Shown piece after piece: positions 24,913 to 32,876 of a stretch of DNA of 38,954 bases. Each line of letters opens with the position of its first letter. Positions within the stretch are counted from its first letter, which is position 1. The position numbers were made by a program, and so were the translations under genes. This stretch comes from Candidatus Cacconaster stercorequi (GTDB taxonomy: Bacteria > Bacillota > Clostridia > Oscillospirales > Oscillospiraceae), in NCBI GenBank assembly GCA_018064925.1, contig JAGHUH010000038.1, positions 1 through 38,954 on the forward strand, written 5' to 3'. A model generated the notes under the pieces. The model was not told the DNA's origin, made no database searches, and was given only the letters and a program-made list of their open reading frames with translations.

Positions 24913-26475
24913 ATGCGGATCGGAATTTACGGGGGAACCTTTAACCCCATTCATCGGGGACATTTGACGGCGGCAAAGGCCGCCATGGAGCAGCTGCATC
25001 TGGACAAGCTGCTGCTGATCCCGGACAATATCCCGCCCCACAAGGTGATGCCGGCGGGCAGTCCTACCGGCACAGAGCGGCTGGAGATGGCCACGCTGGC
25101 CACAGCGGAGCTGGGAAAATCCACCGAGGTGTTGGACATCGAGCTGCGCCGCACGGGAAAGAGCTATACTGCCGATACGCTGAAAGAGCTGCACGCACAG
25201 TATCCAGAGGACGAGCTGTGGCTGCTGATGGGCTCGGATATGTTTTTGTCCCTGCATACCTGGTATCATCCGGAGGACATCTGCCGTCTGGCGCATATCG
25301 GCGCATTCAGCCGCGTGGAGGAGGCGGAGGACGAGGCATTTGCCAAACAGAAGGCGTTTTTGGAAAGCGAGTTTGGCGCACAGATCGAAACAGTGGATAA
25401 CGCCCATGTCATCGAGCTGTCCTCTACCGAGGTGCGTCAGGCATTGGCACAGGGACAGGGGAGAGCGTATCTACCGGAGGCGGTCTACGGCTATATCCTG
25501 CGCAAGCAGCTTTACGGCACCCACACAAACCTGAAGGGCTTGACGCCGGAGGAACTGCGCCCCATCGCATTGAGCTACCTCAAGCCGAAGCGGATGCCCC
25601 ATGTGCTGGGTACGGAGCAGGAGGCCATTCGCCTAGCGGAGCAGTATGGTGCGGATGTCACCGAGGCGCGGATCGCGGCACTGCTGCATGACTGCACCAA
25701 GAAGCTGGAAATGGATGAACAGCTCGCTCTTTGCGCACACTATGGCGTGGAGCTGGACGAGCTGGAGCGCAAGGCACTGAAGCTGCTGCACAGCAAGACG
25801 GGTGCCGAGATTGCACGGGATGTGTTTGGCGTCAGTGATGCGGTATATGAGGCGATACGCTGGCATACCACAGGAAAGCCCGATATGACAACGCTTGAAA
25901 AGGTTATCTACTTGGCAGATTATATTGAGCCAAACCGGGATTTTCCCGGGGTGGAGGAACTGCGTCAAGTGGTGCATACCGATCTTGATAAAGGCCTTTT
26001 GATGGGTTTGAGCGATTCCATTGAGGAGATGAAGCAGTGGGGCAATCCCGTACACCATAACACCGTTGAGGCACGAGATTACTTATTGAAAGGAAAGGAA
26101 AACGATATGAAAACACCGAAAGAGTTGGCCATTATGGCAGCCAAGGCACTGGCCGAGAAGAAGGGTAAGGAAATTCAGGTTCTGGAGATTGCCGATCTGA
26201 CCACGCTGGCAGATTATTTTGTCATTGCCACCGGCTCCAGCAATACCCAGATCAACGCCCTCATTGACAATGTGGAGAAGGTACTTACCGAGCAGGCCGG
26301 GGAAGAGCCTTTGCACCGCGAGGGTTACCGGGGCGGTACATGGGTGCTGTTGGACTATGGCTGTATCGCCATCCATGTGTTCAATGCCGAGGCCCGGGAG
26401 TTCTATGATCTGGAACGCCTGTGGCGCGATGGCAAGAGCATCGACCTGACCGACATCATCGACGAGCGCGAATAA
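24913..26475 (+). CDS. nadD: Fused frame: NadD + YqeK HD hydrolase + RsfS
   Basis: A 520-residue open frame with three proteins that are normally separate. Residues 1-200 are nicotinate-mononucleotide adenylyltransferase (GIYGGTFNPIHRGH; SSTEVRQAL), making deamido-NAD. Residues 210-395 are a YqeK-type HD phosphohydrolase (HVLGTEQEA, LLHDCTKKL, RWHTTGKPDMTTLEKVIYLADYIEPNR), in relatives an Ap4A hydrolase. Residues 399-520 are the ribosomal silencing factor RsfS (TPKELAIMAAKALAEKKG, DYFVIATGSSNTQINALID, WVLLDYGCIAIHVF). No stop separates YqeK and RsfS, yet an AAAGGAAAGG site precedes the Met at 26107, so a separate RsfS may also be made. Confidence 0.9.
   Translation: MRIGIYGGTFNPIHRGHLTAAKAAMEQLHLDKLLLIPDNIPPHKVMPAGSPTGTERLEMATLATAELGKSTEVLDIELRRTGKSYTADTLKELHAQYPEDELWLLMGSDMFLSLHTWYHPEDICRLAHIGAFSRVEEAEDEAFAKQKAFLESEFGAQIETVDNAHVIELSSTEVRQALAQGQGRAYLPEAVYGYILRKQLYGTHTNLKGLTPEELRPIALSYLKPKRMPHVLGTEQEAIRLAEQYGADVTEARIAALLHDCTKKLEMDEQLALCAHYGVELDELERKALKLLHSKTGAEIARDVFGVSDAVYEAIRWHTTGKPDMTTLEKVIYLADYIEPNRDFPGVEELRQVVHTDLDKGLLMGLSDSIEEMKQWGNPVHHNTVEARDYLLKGKENDMKTPKELAIMAAKALAEKKGKEIQVLEIADLTTLADYFVIATGSSNTQINALIDNVEKVLTEQAGEEPLHREGYRGGTWVLLDYGCIAIHVFNAEAREFYDLERLWRDGKSIDLTDIIDERE
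26107..26475 (+). CDS. rsfS: Probable independent translation product RsfS
   Basis: Internal start within the nadD-yqeK-rsfS frame. The ATG at 26107 gives a 122-residue protein beginning MKTPKELAIMAAKALAEKKG, the normal beginning and length of RsfS, which binds L14 and prevents subunit joining in starvation. AAAGGAAAGG lies 8 nt upstream. Whether the cell makes the fusion, the short form or both cannot be decided from sequence. Confidence 0.6.
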   Translation: MKTPKELAIMAAKALAEKKGKEIQVLEIADLTTLADYFVIATGSSNTQINALIDNVEKVLTEQAGEEPLHREGYRGGTWVLLDYGCIAIHVFNAEAREFYDLERLWRDGKSIDLTDIIDERE

Positions 26476-26478
26476 GAC

Positions 26479-26506
26479 TTGACAAAAGCACCAGAAGTGG
26501 TACAAT
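26479..26506 (+). promoter_or_regulatory. Sigma-A promoter of leuS
   Basis: TTGACA (26479-26484), a 16-bp spacer and TACAAT (26501-26506) begin 4 bp after the rsfS stop and precede the T-box leader. Confidence 0.75.
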
Positions 26507-26514
26507 AAATGCAA

Positions 26515-26780
26515 TATTTCTATCAGCGATGAAGGGAAAAAGACGGAACAATACCTGCCATAAGAGAGTCGGCGGTTGGTGCAAGCCGACGGAGGCGTTC
26601 CGCTATACTGGCCCCGGAGCTTTTCGCCTGAACAGGGCGGAACGGATGCGCACCGTTACAGGCGACGCCCCTTGCTGGAGGGGAACTGAGATAGGCATAT
26701 TGTGCGCCTGAATCAGGGTGGTACCGCGTAATTTTGTTTTCACGCCCCTGACCGGACAAGACCGGTCGGGGGCTTTTTTG
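26515..26780 (+). ncRNA. T-box leader controlling leuS, probable CUG specifier
   Basis: A tRNA-sensing riboswitch. The T-box sequence AGGGTGGTACCGCG spans 26715-26728; its UGGU bulge pairs with an uncharged tRNA acceptor ending in ACCA. Stem I carries the AGAG...GTTGGTGCAAGCC apical elements. The lower helices GGG/CCC and CGGAAC/GTTCCG enclose a specifier loop holding CTATACTGG, in which CTG (Leu) has the canonical place beside the closing purine. The terminator is a 12-bp stem (26744-26755 with 26762-26773) plus six T. Stem I also contains GGAGC, as in other T-boxes. Together these fill the 347-base gap before leuS. Confidence 0.93.
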
Positions 26781-26822
26781 TTGCTGATCATTGAAAAATT
26801 TTCCATAGAAGGAGAGAAAACC

Positions 26823-29249
26823 ATGAAGTACGATTTTGCTGCGATTGAGAAAAAATGGCAGGCAAACTGGGAGGAAACCAAGCCCTATGCCGCTATTACC
26901 GGCGATCCCCGACCCAAGTTTTACGGCCTGATCGAGTTCCCGTACCCCTCCGGTCAGGGCTTGCATGTGGGTCATCCTCGCCCCTTCACCGCCATTGATA
27001 TCGTGTGCCGCAAGCGCCGCATGGAGGGCTATAATGTCCTGTTCCCCATTGGCTACGATGCCTTTGGCCTGCCCACGGAGAACTACGCCATCAAAAATCA
27101 CATCCATCCTGCCATTGTCACCAAGAACAATATCAAGACATTCCAGGCACAGCTGAAGATGCTGGGCTACGGCTTCGACTGGGATCGCTGTGTGGACACC
27201 TCTGATCCCAGCTACTATAAGTGGACGCAGTGGATCTTCCAGCAGCTGTTCAAGCATGACATGGCCTACAAGGCAACCATGACCGTGAACTGGTGTACCA
27301 GCTGTAAGGTGGTGCTGGCCAACGAGGAAGTCGTGGGTGGCCACTGTGAACGCTGCGGCGGCGAGGTGGTGCAGAAGGAGAAGAGCCAGTGGATGCTGCG
27401 CATCACCAAGTATGCCCAGCGTCTGATTGACGATCTGGACGATTTGGACTTTATTGACCGTGTTAAGATCCAGCAGAAGAACTGGATCGGCCGCTCCACC
27501 GGCGCCGAGGTGAATTTCGGCACCACTGCCGGCGATACCCTGACGGTGTTTACCACTCGCTGCGATACCCTGTTCGGCGTAACCTATATGGTGCTGGCGC
27601 CGGAGCATGAGTATGTAAAGAAGTGGCGCGATCAGATCACCAACTGGGACGAGGTTGCCGCCTATGTGGAGGCTGCCGGCAAGAAGTCCGACTTCGAGCG
27701 TGCCGAGCTGGTGAAGGAAAAGACCGGCGTTCAGCTCAAAGGCGTCATGGGTATCAATCCCGTCAACGGTCAGGAAATCCCCATCTTTATCTCCGACTAT
27801 GTCCTGATGACCTACGGCACCGGTGCCATCATGGCTGTGCCTGCTCACGACCAGCGCGACTGGGAGTTTGCCAAGGTTTTCGGCTGCCCCATTATCGAAG
27901 TGGTCAAGGGCGGCGATATCGAGAAGGAAGCCTTCACCCTGAAGGGCGAGGAAGGCGAGATGGTCAACTCCGGTTTCCTGAACGGCATGACCGTCAAGGA
28001 TGCCATCCCCACCATGAAGAAGTGGCTGGTGGATAACGGCAAGGGCCAGGAGAAGGTCAACTACAAGCTGCGTGACTGGGTGTTCTCCCGTCAGCGTTAT
28101 TGGGGCGAGCCCATTCCTCTGGTGAACTGCGAGAAGTGCGGCTGGGTGGCCGTTCCCGAAAGTGAGCTGCCTCTGACGCTGCCTCAGGTGGAGGCTTATG
28201 AGCCCACCGACGACGGCGAGAGCCCGCTGGCCCGTATGACCGATTGGGTCAACACCACCTGCCCCTGCTGCGGTGGCCCGGCCAAGCGCGAGACCGATAC
28301 CATGCCCAACTGGGCAGGTTCCAGCTGGTACTTCCTGCGCTACTGCGATCCTCACAATGATAAGGAATTTGCCTCCATGGATGCCCTGAAATACTGGGGC
28401 CCCGTGGATTGGTATAATGGCGGCATGGAGCATACCACGCTGCATCTGCTGTACTCCCGTTTCTGGCATAAGTTCCTGTATGATATCGGTGTGGTGCCCA
28501 CCAAGGAGCCCTATCAGAAGCGTACCAGCCACGGCATGATCCTGGGTGAGGGCGGCGAGAAGATGTCCAAGTCCCGCGGCAATGTCATCAACCCCAACGA
28601 CATCGTGGCGCAGTACGGTGCGGATACCATGCGCCTGCACATCATGTTCATCGGCGACTTTGAGAAGGCCGTGTCCTGGTCCAACGAGGCCGTGAAGGGC
28701 TCCAAGCGCTTCCTGGATCGTTGCTGGAACCTGATGGAGATGGCCGAGGACAGCGATGAGATTTCTGAGAAGAACGAGATCATCGTCAACAAGACCATCA
28801 AGAAGGTCGGCGAGGATATTGATGAGCTGAAAATGAATACCGCCATTGCCGCCATGATGGCCATGGTCAATGACTTCTATGCCAACGGCCTGACGCGCGG
28901 CGACCTGAAGCAACTCATGCTGCTGCTGAGCCCCTTTGCTCCCCACATGGTGGAGGAAATGTGGGAGCTCACCGGCTATGCTGCCAAGTACGGCAAGATG
29001 GCCATGCAGATGGATTGGCCCACCTATGACGAAGCCAAGACCGTGGACAGCCATGTGGAGATGGCCGTACAGGTCAACGGCAAGCTGAAGGGCACCATCC
29101 AGGTTCCCATGGACAGCGAGCAGGATGCTGTTGTGGCAGCTGCCATGGAAGTGGAGAAGGTCAAGAAGGCCACCGAGGGAATGCAGGTGTTCAAGACCAT
29201 TCTGGTCAAGAATAAGCTGGTGAACCTCATTGTCAAGCCCGCCAAATAA
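26823..29249 (+). CDS. leuS: Leucyl-tRNA synthetase
   Basis: Class Ia synthetase charging tRNA-Leu. It has 808 residues, as usual in bacteria. The HIGH box is HVGH in SGQGLHVGHPRPFTAID (about residue 45). The editing (CP1) domain lies at about 220-410, with TTRCDTLFGVTYMVLAPEH, LMTYGTGAIMAVPAHDQRD and related blocks. A zinc-ribbon pattern (CTSCKVV...CERCG) precedes it. GEKMSKSRGN is the KMSKS loop near residue 580, followed by the anticodon-binding helices and a short C-terminal domain. The start at 26823 follows AAGGAGAG. Expression is set by the T-box leader. Confidence 0.98.
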   Translation: MKYDFAAIEKKWQANWEETKPYAAITGDPRPKFYGLIEFPYPSGQGLHVGHPRPFTAIDIVCRKRRMEGYNVLFPIGYDAFGLPTENYAIKNHIHPAIVTKNNIKTFQAQLKMLGYGFDWDRCVDTSDPSYYKWTQWIFQQLFKHDMAYKATMTVNWCTSCKVVLANEEVVGGHCERCGGEVVQKEKSQWMLRITKYAQRLIDDLDDLDFIDRVKIQQKNWIGRSTGAEVNFGTTAGDTLTVFTTRCDTLFGVTYMVLAPEHEYVKKWRDQITNWDEVAAYVEAAGKKSDFERAELVKEKTGVQLKGVMGINPVNGQEIPIFISDYVLMTYGTGAIMAVPAHDQRDWEFAKVFGCPIIEVVKGGDIEKEAFTLKGEEGEMVNSGFLNGMTVKDAIPTMKKWLVDNGKGQEKVNYKLRDWVFSRQRYWGEPIPLVNCEKCGWVAVPESELPLTLPQVEAYEPTDDGESPLARMTDWVNTTCPCCGGPAKRETDTMPNWAGSSWYFLRYCDPHNDKEFASMDALKYWGPVDWYNGGMEHTTLHLLYSRFWHKFLYDIGVVPTKEPYQKRTSHGMILGEGGEKMSKSRGNVINPNDIVAQYGADTMRLHIMFIGDFEKAVSWSNEAVKGSKRFLDRCWNLMEMAEDSDEISEKNEIIVNKTIKKVGEDIDELKMNTAIAAMMAMVNDFYANGLTRGDLKQLMLLLSPFAPHMVEEMWELTGYAAKYGKMAMQMDWPTYDEAKTVDSHVEMAVQVNGKLKGTIQVPMDSEQDAVVAAAMEVEKVKKATEGMQVFKTILVKNKLVNLIVKPAK

Positions 29250-29275
29250 TTTCCGGGAAAATCCTGAATAAAAAA

Positions 29276-29304
29276 GGGGAGATCCGGCAGGATCTCTCCT
29301 TTTT
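29276..29304 (+). terminator. Intrinsic terminator of leuS
   Basis: GGGGAGATCC / GGATCTCTCC stem with one G-T pair, a GGCA loop and five T. Confidence 0.92.
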
Positions 29305-29327
29305 ATCAGAAAAATACGGAAAACAGC

Positions 29328-29356
29328 TTGACAAGCCGGTATATAGTTTGTATAAT
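29328..29356 (+). promoter_or_regulatory. Strong sigma-A promoter of rpsU
   Basis: Perfect TTGACA (29328-29333), a 17-bp spacer and perfect TATAAT (29351-29356): consensus, as expected for a ribosomal protein gene. Confidence 0.9.
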
Positions 29357-29362
29357 GCTATC

Positions 29363-29425
29363 TGTTAAAGTCATGTCCAATGACTCTTAAAGAGTACCCT
29401 GGATTGAGCCGGGTACATCGGAGGG
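29363..29425 (+). promoter_or_regulatory. Structured rpsU leader with overlapping hairpins
   Basis: The short leader holds three hairpins that overlap in sequence: AGTCA/TGACT (29369-29385), ACTCTT/AAGAGT (29383-29395) and GTACCC/GGGTAC (29394-29416, extended inside by GG/CC with a bulged T). Neighbouring pairs share bases and cannot form together. The GGAGGGAGGG ribosome site follows. Confidence 0.5.
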
Positions 29426-29436
29426 AGGGAAAATAG

Positions 29437-29622
29437 ATGTCCGAAGTACATGTCAAGGAAGGCGAGTCCCTGGACAGCGCTCTGAAGCGTTTTAAGAGAA
29501 GCTGCGCCAAGGCCGGTATCGTGGCAGAGGTGCGTCGTCGTGAGTGCTATGAGAGCCCCAGCGTCAAGCGCCGCAAGAAGTCCGAGGCCGCTCGTAAGAA
29601 CAGGAATAAGCGTTATTATTAA
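29437..29622 (+). CDS. rpsU: 30S ribosomal protein S21
   Basis: A 61-residue, strongly basic protein of the small ribosomal subunit, near the 3' end of 16S r[23 protein letters not shown] is the family N-terminus; the C-terminal half is Arg/Lys-rich ([16 protein letters not shown]). It is a single-gene transcript with its own consensus promoter, a purine-rich GGAGGGAGGG ribosome site and a UUCG-loop terminator. Confidence 0.98.
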   Translation: MSEVHVKEGESLDSALKRFKRSCAKAGIVAEVRRRECYESPSVKRRKKSEAARKNRNKRYY

Positions 29623-29635
29623 TCTTGTTTCATCA

Positions 29636-29672
29636 GAAAGCCAGACCCTTCGGGGTTTGGCTTTCTTCTTTT
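29636..29672 (+). terminator. Intrinsic terminator of rpsU with UUCG tetraloop
   Basis: A 13-bp stem (29636-29648 with 29653-29665, one G-T pair) closed by TTCG, followed by a T-rich tract. The convergent GH18-like gene stops at 29671, so the tract touches its end. Confidence 0.92.
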
Positions 29673-30432
29673 ACGCTTCCGGGGACAGCGACTCCAGCAG
29701 GTCGGTGACCTCCGGGAGCATAAAAAAAGCGGTTTGAATGCCAAGAGATGCCGCCAGCTCCGTTTTTCTTTGCAGGGTGTCGGCGTCGTCAAATAGGACG
29801 AAGTGCGTGTCACATCCGATGCGATAGGTGAAATACCGGGCGCACAGATCCTCCGAGAAAAAAACGGAGCGGCCTCTTGCGCGGCGACGCAGCGCATCAA
29901 TAGACAGGGGCACACCCTGTCCGTCGGGGCAGGGCAGGGGAAAATCCATCATAAGCCGCTGTCCGTCCAATGCCAGTCGGTGAGGAGGGAACTGCTCCAC
30001 TGCCTGCGCAAAACGCTGGTGCAGTGAGCCGCCGGATAGTGCCGTGCAGATCAAAATGGTGCTATGAGGCGCATACGGCGCCCAGAGCTCGGGCACGAAC
30101 AGTTGGCGATGATAAAGCGGCACCATGCCGTCAAGTACCTGAACAAGGGCGATGCGATCATCGGTGGGTGCATTTTCAAAATCCAGCACGATACCGGCAT
30201 AATTCCGCCGCAGACATTCGCAGAGAAGCTGACGGCAGAGAAAGTCGGAGTGGCGGACAGGTGGTGCCTCGCAGTCGGAGAGCATTAGCAGTCCACCCCG
30301 CAGCGTATCAGGCAACGGGGCGCACAGCAGAAGGTCGTCTGCCCCGATCCGATAGGCCATGTGGGCAATATGCGGCGTGCAGGCACGGGCAGCGGACAAC
30401 TGCTCCGGCGTGGCGGCCAGATAGCGAAGCAA
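29671..30432 (-). CDS. GH18-like TIM-barrel protein without signal peptide
   Basis: A 253-residue protein, remotely like the YaaH-type glycoside hydrolase 18 family. GIVLDFENAP (residues 80-89) aligns with the GH18 motif DGxDxDxE, keeping the last Asp (84) and the Glu acid (86) but with Ala and Val at the first two Asp positions. The C-terminal run VFFSEDLCARYFTYRIG and THFVLFDDADTLQRKTELAASLGIQTAFF resembles the family's closing strands. There is no signal peptide or membrane segment. I choose the TTG at 30432 because GGGGGG lies 7 nt upstream; the longer frame overlaps the promoter region. The substrate is unknown, and catalytic activity is uncertain. Confidence 0.65.
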   Translation of the reverse strand: MLRYLAATPEQLSAARACTPHIAHMAYRIGADDLLLCAPLPDTLRGGLLMLSDCEAPPVRHSDFLCRQLLCECLRRNYAGIVLDFENAPTDDRIALVQVLDGMVPLYHRQLFVPELWAPYAPHSTILICTALSGGSLHQRFAQAVEQFPPHRLALDGQRLMMDFPLPCPDGQGVPLSIDALRRRARGRSVFFSEDLCARYFTYRIGCDTHFVLFDDADTLQRKTELAASLGIQTAFFMLPEVTDLLESLSPEA

Positions 30433-30445
30433 GCAGATTCCCCCC

Positions 30446-30474
30446 TTGTTTTCAACCCATAAGAATGGTACACT
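30446..30474 (+). promoter_or_regulatory. Probable promoter of yqeG
   Basis: TTGTTT (30446-30451), a 17-bp spacer and TACACT (30469-30474), 32 bp before the yqeG start and inside the divergent intergenic space. Confidence 0.5.
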
Positions 30475-30505
30475 ATACAAGTATTATGAGGAGAGGAGGC
30501 CGGAT

Positions 30506-31009
30506 ATGAGCATTTCACTGATTCCGGATCAGCTTTGCCGGGTCTACGGAGATGTAACGGCATCCTGGCTACAGCAGCGCGGCATTCGTTTGCTGCTGTG
30601 TGATCTGGATTTTACGCTGGCACCCAAGAGTATATTGCGCCCGGATGCGGCGGTATTCGCGTGGATCGAATCCATGAAGGCGGCGGGGATCACGGTGATG
30701 ATCCTCAGCAATAACCGCAGCAGCAAGCGGGTGGAACTGTTCTGTCGTGAATTGGGCATTGCCTATGTGGGTCATGCCGGAAAGCCGGCACCACGCGGCT
30801 ACCGGCAGGCCATGGCCAAGGTCGGCGTTACGGAAAGGGAAACTGCCATGCTGGGTGACAAGCTGCTGACCGATGTACTGGGCGCAAAGCGCAGCGGCGT
30901 GCTGTCATTGATGGTGGAGCCGGCAGGTGGGCCGAGAACGGCGTGGCAGAAGGTACTGCACGCGCTGCAGGCACCCTTCAAAAAACTGGCAAAGGGAGAA
31001 ATTCGATGA
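30506..31009 (+). CDS. yqeG: YqeG-family HAD-type phosphatase
   Basis: A 167-residue HAD subfamily IIIA phosphatase, the usual size of YqeG. Motif I is LLCDLDFTLAP (D-x-D-x-T, here with Phe where most relatives have Asn). Motif II is MILSNNRSSKR. The motif III/IV region is GKPAPRGYRQAM and AMLGDKLLTDVLGAKRSG. GAGAGGAGG precedes the ATG. In Bacillus yqeG belongs to the cluster with yhbY, nadD, yqeK and rsfS; here it lies about 4 kb from them in a separate transcript with an M24 peptidase. Confidence 0.9.
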   Translation: MSISLIPDQLCRVYGDVTASWLQQRGIRLLLCDLDFTLAPKSILRPDAAVFAWIESMKAAGITVMILSNNRSSKRVELFCRELGIAYVGHAGKPAPRGYRQAMAKVGVTERETAMLGDKLLTDVLGAKRSGVLSLMVEPAGGPRTAWQKVLHALQAPFKKLAKGEIR

Positions 31010-32079
31010 ATCATTTTGCGGAGATTGCCGCGCATCTGGCGGAGGAACATCTGGATGCCGTGCTGCTGACCGGCGAGGCCAATCGCTTTTACGCCTCCGG
31101 CTTTCATTCCACCGGCGGAGACGGTGTGGCGCTGGTATCCCGAAACGGCAGCTACTACTTTACCGACTCCCGCTACATTGAGGCGGCGGAGGCACAGGTG
31201 GAGGATGCGGCCATCGGTATGACCGACCGGGAAAGACCGTACAGCGCATGGATCAACGAGGCGATTTCGCTTTCCGGCATCAAGACGCTGGGCTTTGAGG
31301 ACGACACCATGACGGTGGCGGAGTTCCGGATGTATGAGAAAAAGCTCAACTGCCAAATGGTGCCGGCCTCTGATTTTCTGCACCGTCTGCGCCGGGTGAA
31401 GGATGCCGAAGAAGTAGAGCGTCTGATCGGCGCACAGCGAATTGCCGAGGGAGCGCTGGAGCAGATTTTGAAAGAGATCCGCGTGGGTATGACGGAAAAG
31501 GAAATTGCCGCCCGGCTGCAATATCTGATGCTTGCCGGCGGTGCGGAGAAGATGTCCTTTGACCCCATCGTGGCCAGCGGACCCAACGGCAGTATGCCCC
31601 ACGCCGTTCCCACGGAGCGTCGCATTCAGGATGGAGACTTTATTACTATGGATTTTGGCTGCGTCTATCGCGGCTATTGCTCCGATATGACTCGTACCGT
31701 GGCGATGGGAGGGGTCAGCGAGGAGATGGACAGAGTCTATCACACGGTGCTGCAGGCGCAGTTGGCGGGCATTGCCGCGGCGAGAGCCGGCGTCACCGGT
31801 CGGGAAGTGGATGCCGCCGCCAGACGGGTCATCGAGGAGGCCGGATACGGCTCCTGCTTCGGACACAGCTTCGGTCATGGCGTGGGGGTGGAGATCCACG
31901 AGCAGCCCAACGCCTCACCTGTCAATGAAAATGCCTTGCCATGCGGCGCAGTGATCTCCGCCGAGCCGGGCATCTATCTGCCGGGAAAATTCGGCGTGCG
32001 CATCGAGGATGTCATTCTTCTGACGGAGGACGGATGCCGGGACATTACGCGCTCACCTAAGGAGCTGGTGGTACTGTAA
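31006..32079 (+). CDS. M24-family Xaa-Pro peptidase
   Basis: A 357-residue dinuclear-metal peptidase of the aminopeptidase P/prolidase type. The N-terminal domain (1-130) is the creatinase-like fold. The pita-bread catalytic domain follows, with metal ligands in ITMDFGCVYRGYCSDMTRTV (two Asp), CFGHSFGHGVGVEIHE (His), AVISAEPGIYLPG (Glu) and GVRIEDVILLTEDG (Glu). Its ATG overlaps the yqeG stop by 4 nt. An M24 peptidase just upstream of efp is a conserved arrangement in Firmicutes. Confidence 0.95.
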   Translation: MNHFAEIAAHLAEEHLDAVLLTGEANRFYASGFHSTGGDGVALVSRNGSYYFTDSRYIEAAEAQVEDAAIGMTDRERPYSAWINEAISLSGIKTLGFEDDTMTVAEFRMYEKKLNCQMVPASDFLHRLRRVKDAEEVERLIGAQRIAEGALEQILKEIRVGMTEKEIAARLQYLMLAGGAEKMSFDPIVASGPNGSMPHAVPTERRIQDGDFITMDFGCVYRGYCSDMTRTVAMGGVSEEMDRVYHTVLQAQLAGIAAARAGVTGREVDAAARRVIEEAGYGSCFGHSFGHGVGVEIHEQPNASPVNENALPCGAVISAEPGIYLPGKFGVRIEDVILLTEDGCRDITRSPKELVVL

Positions 32080-32122
32080 GACACTTTTTCCTATAAAAGC
32101 GGGAAAAAATACAGCAAAACAC

Positions 32123-32151
32123 TTGCCAAAAGAGTATACATCATGTAAAAT
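32123..32151 (+). promoter_or_regulatory. Sigma-A promoter of efp
   Basis: TTGCCA (32123-32128), a 17-bp spacer and TAAAAT (32146-32151), leaving an untranslated leader of about 90 nt. Confidence 0.65.
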
Positions 32152-32248
32152 ATAAAAGCTATTTTGGCAAATGATATAAATACGGGAAAATACGGCGCCC
32201 ATGGAGTGGCCATGCAGTATTTTCTCAGAAATATGGAGGAAACATACT

Positions 32249-32815
32249 ATGGCAACTATTACTGCAGGCGATTTCAGAAACGGTAAGACCTTTGAGTATG
32301 AGGGCAAGATCATGCAGGTCGTGGAGTTCCAGCATGTTAAGCCCGGTAAGGGTGCCGCTTTCGTGCGTACCAAGATGAAGAACATCGTGACCGGCGGCGT
32401 CACCGAAACTTCCTTCAACCCCACCGCAAAGTTCGAGGAAGCTTTCATTGACCGCAAGGATATGGCTTACAGCTACAATGACGGCGATCTGTATTACTTC
32501 ATGGATCAGGAGACCTTTGATATGGTTCCCCTGAGCACCGATCTGCTTGGCGATGCGTTCAAGTTCGTTACCGAGAATACCGTTTGCAAGGTTCTGAGCT
32601 ATAAGGGCAATGTGTTCGGTCTGGAATGCCCCAACTTCATGGATCTGGAAGTCACCGATACCGAGCCCGGTCTGGCCGGCAACACCGCTACCAACACCCT
32701 GAAGCCCGCTACCGTTGAGACCGGCGCTGAGGTGAAGGTGCCTCTGTTCATCAACATCGGCGACAAGATCACCATTGATACCCGTACCGGTGAGTATCTG
32801 GGTCGCGCCAAGTAA
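32249..32815 (+). CDS. efp: Elongation factor P
   Basis: Translation factor that relieves ribosome stalling at consecutive prolines. It has 188 residues in three beta-barrel domains. The loop [11 protein letters not shown] carries Lys34, the position that is modified in many bacteria. EpmA/EpmB or EarP genes are not in the window. The family ending [15 protein letters not shown] is intact. The start at 32249 follows GGAGG. Confidence 0.97.
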   Translation: MATITAGDFRNGKTFEYEGKIMQVVEFQHVKPGKGAAFVRTKMKNIVTGGVTETSFNPTAKFEEAFIDRKDMAYSYNDGDLYYFMDQETFDMVPLSTDLLGDAFKFVTENTVCKVLSYKGNVFGLECPNFMDLEVTDTEPGLAGNTATNTLKPATVETGAEVKVPLFINIGDKITIDTRTGEYLGRAK

Positions 32816-32876
32816 TTTTCTCCCATTATTTGGGATTTTGGAAATGCTTCTGCTGTAATAAGAAAGGAGTATAAGC

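Noticed and set aside
26523-29054. An 843-codon open frame on the minus strand opposite leuS
   Set aside because: It mirrors the codon pattern of leuS, crosses the T-box leader, and its translation has a His/Leu-rich antisense look with no domain. GC-rich genes often leave the opposite frame open.
32084-32107. TTTTTCC / GGGAAAAA hairpin after the M24 peptidase as a terminator
   Set aside because: The stem is weak and AT-only at its base, and no T-run follows it, so it does not support termination.
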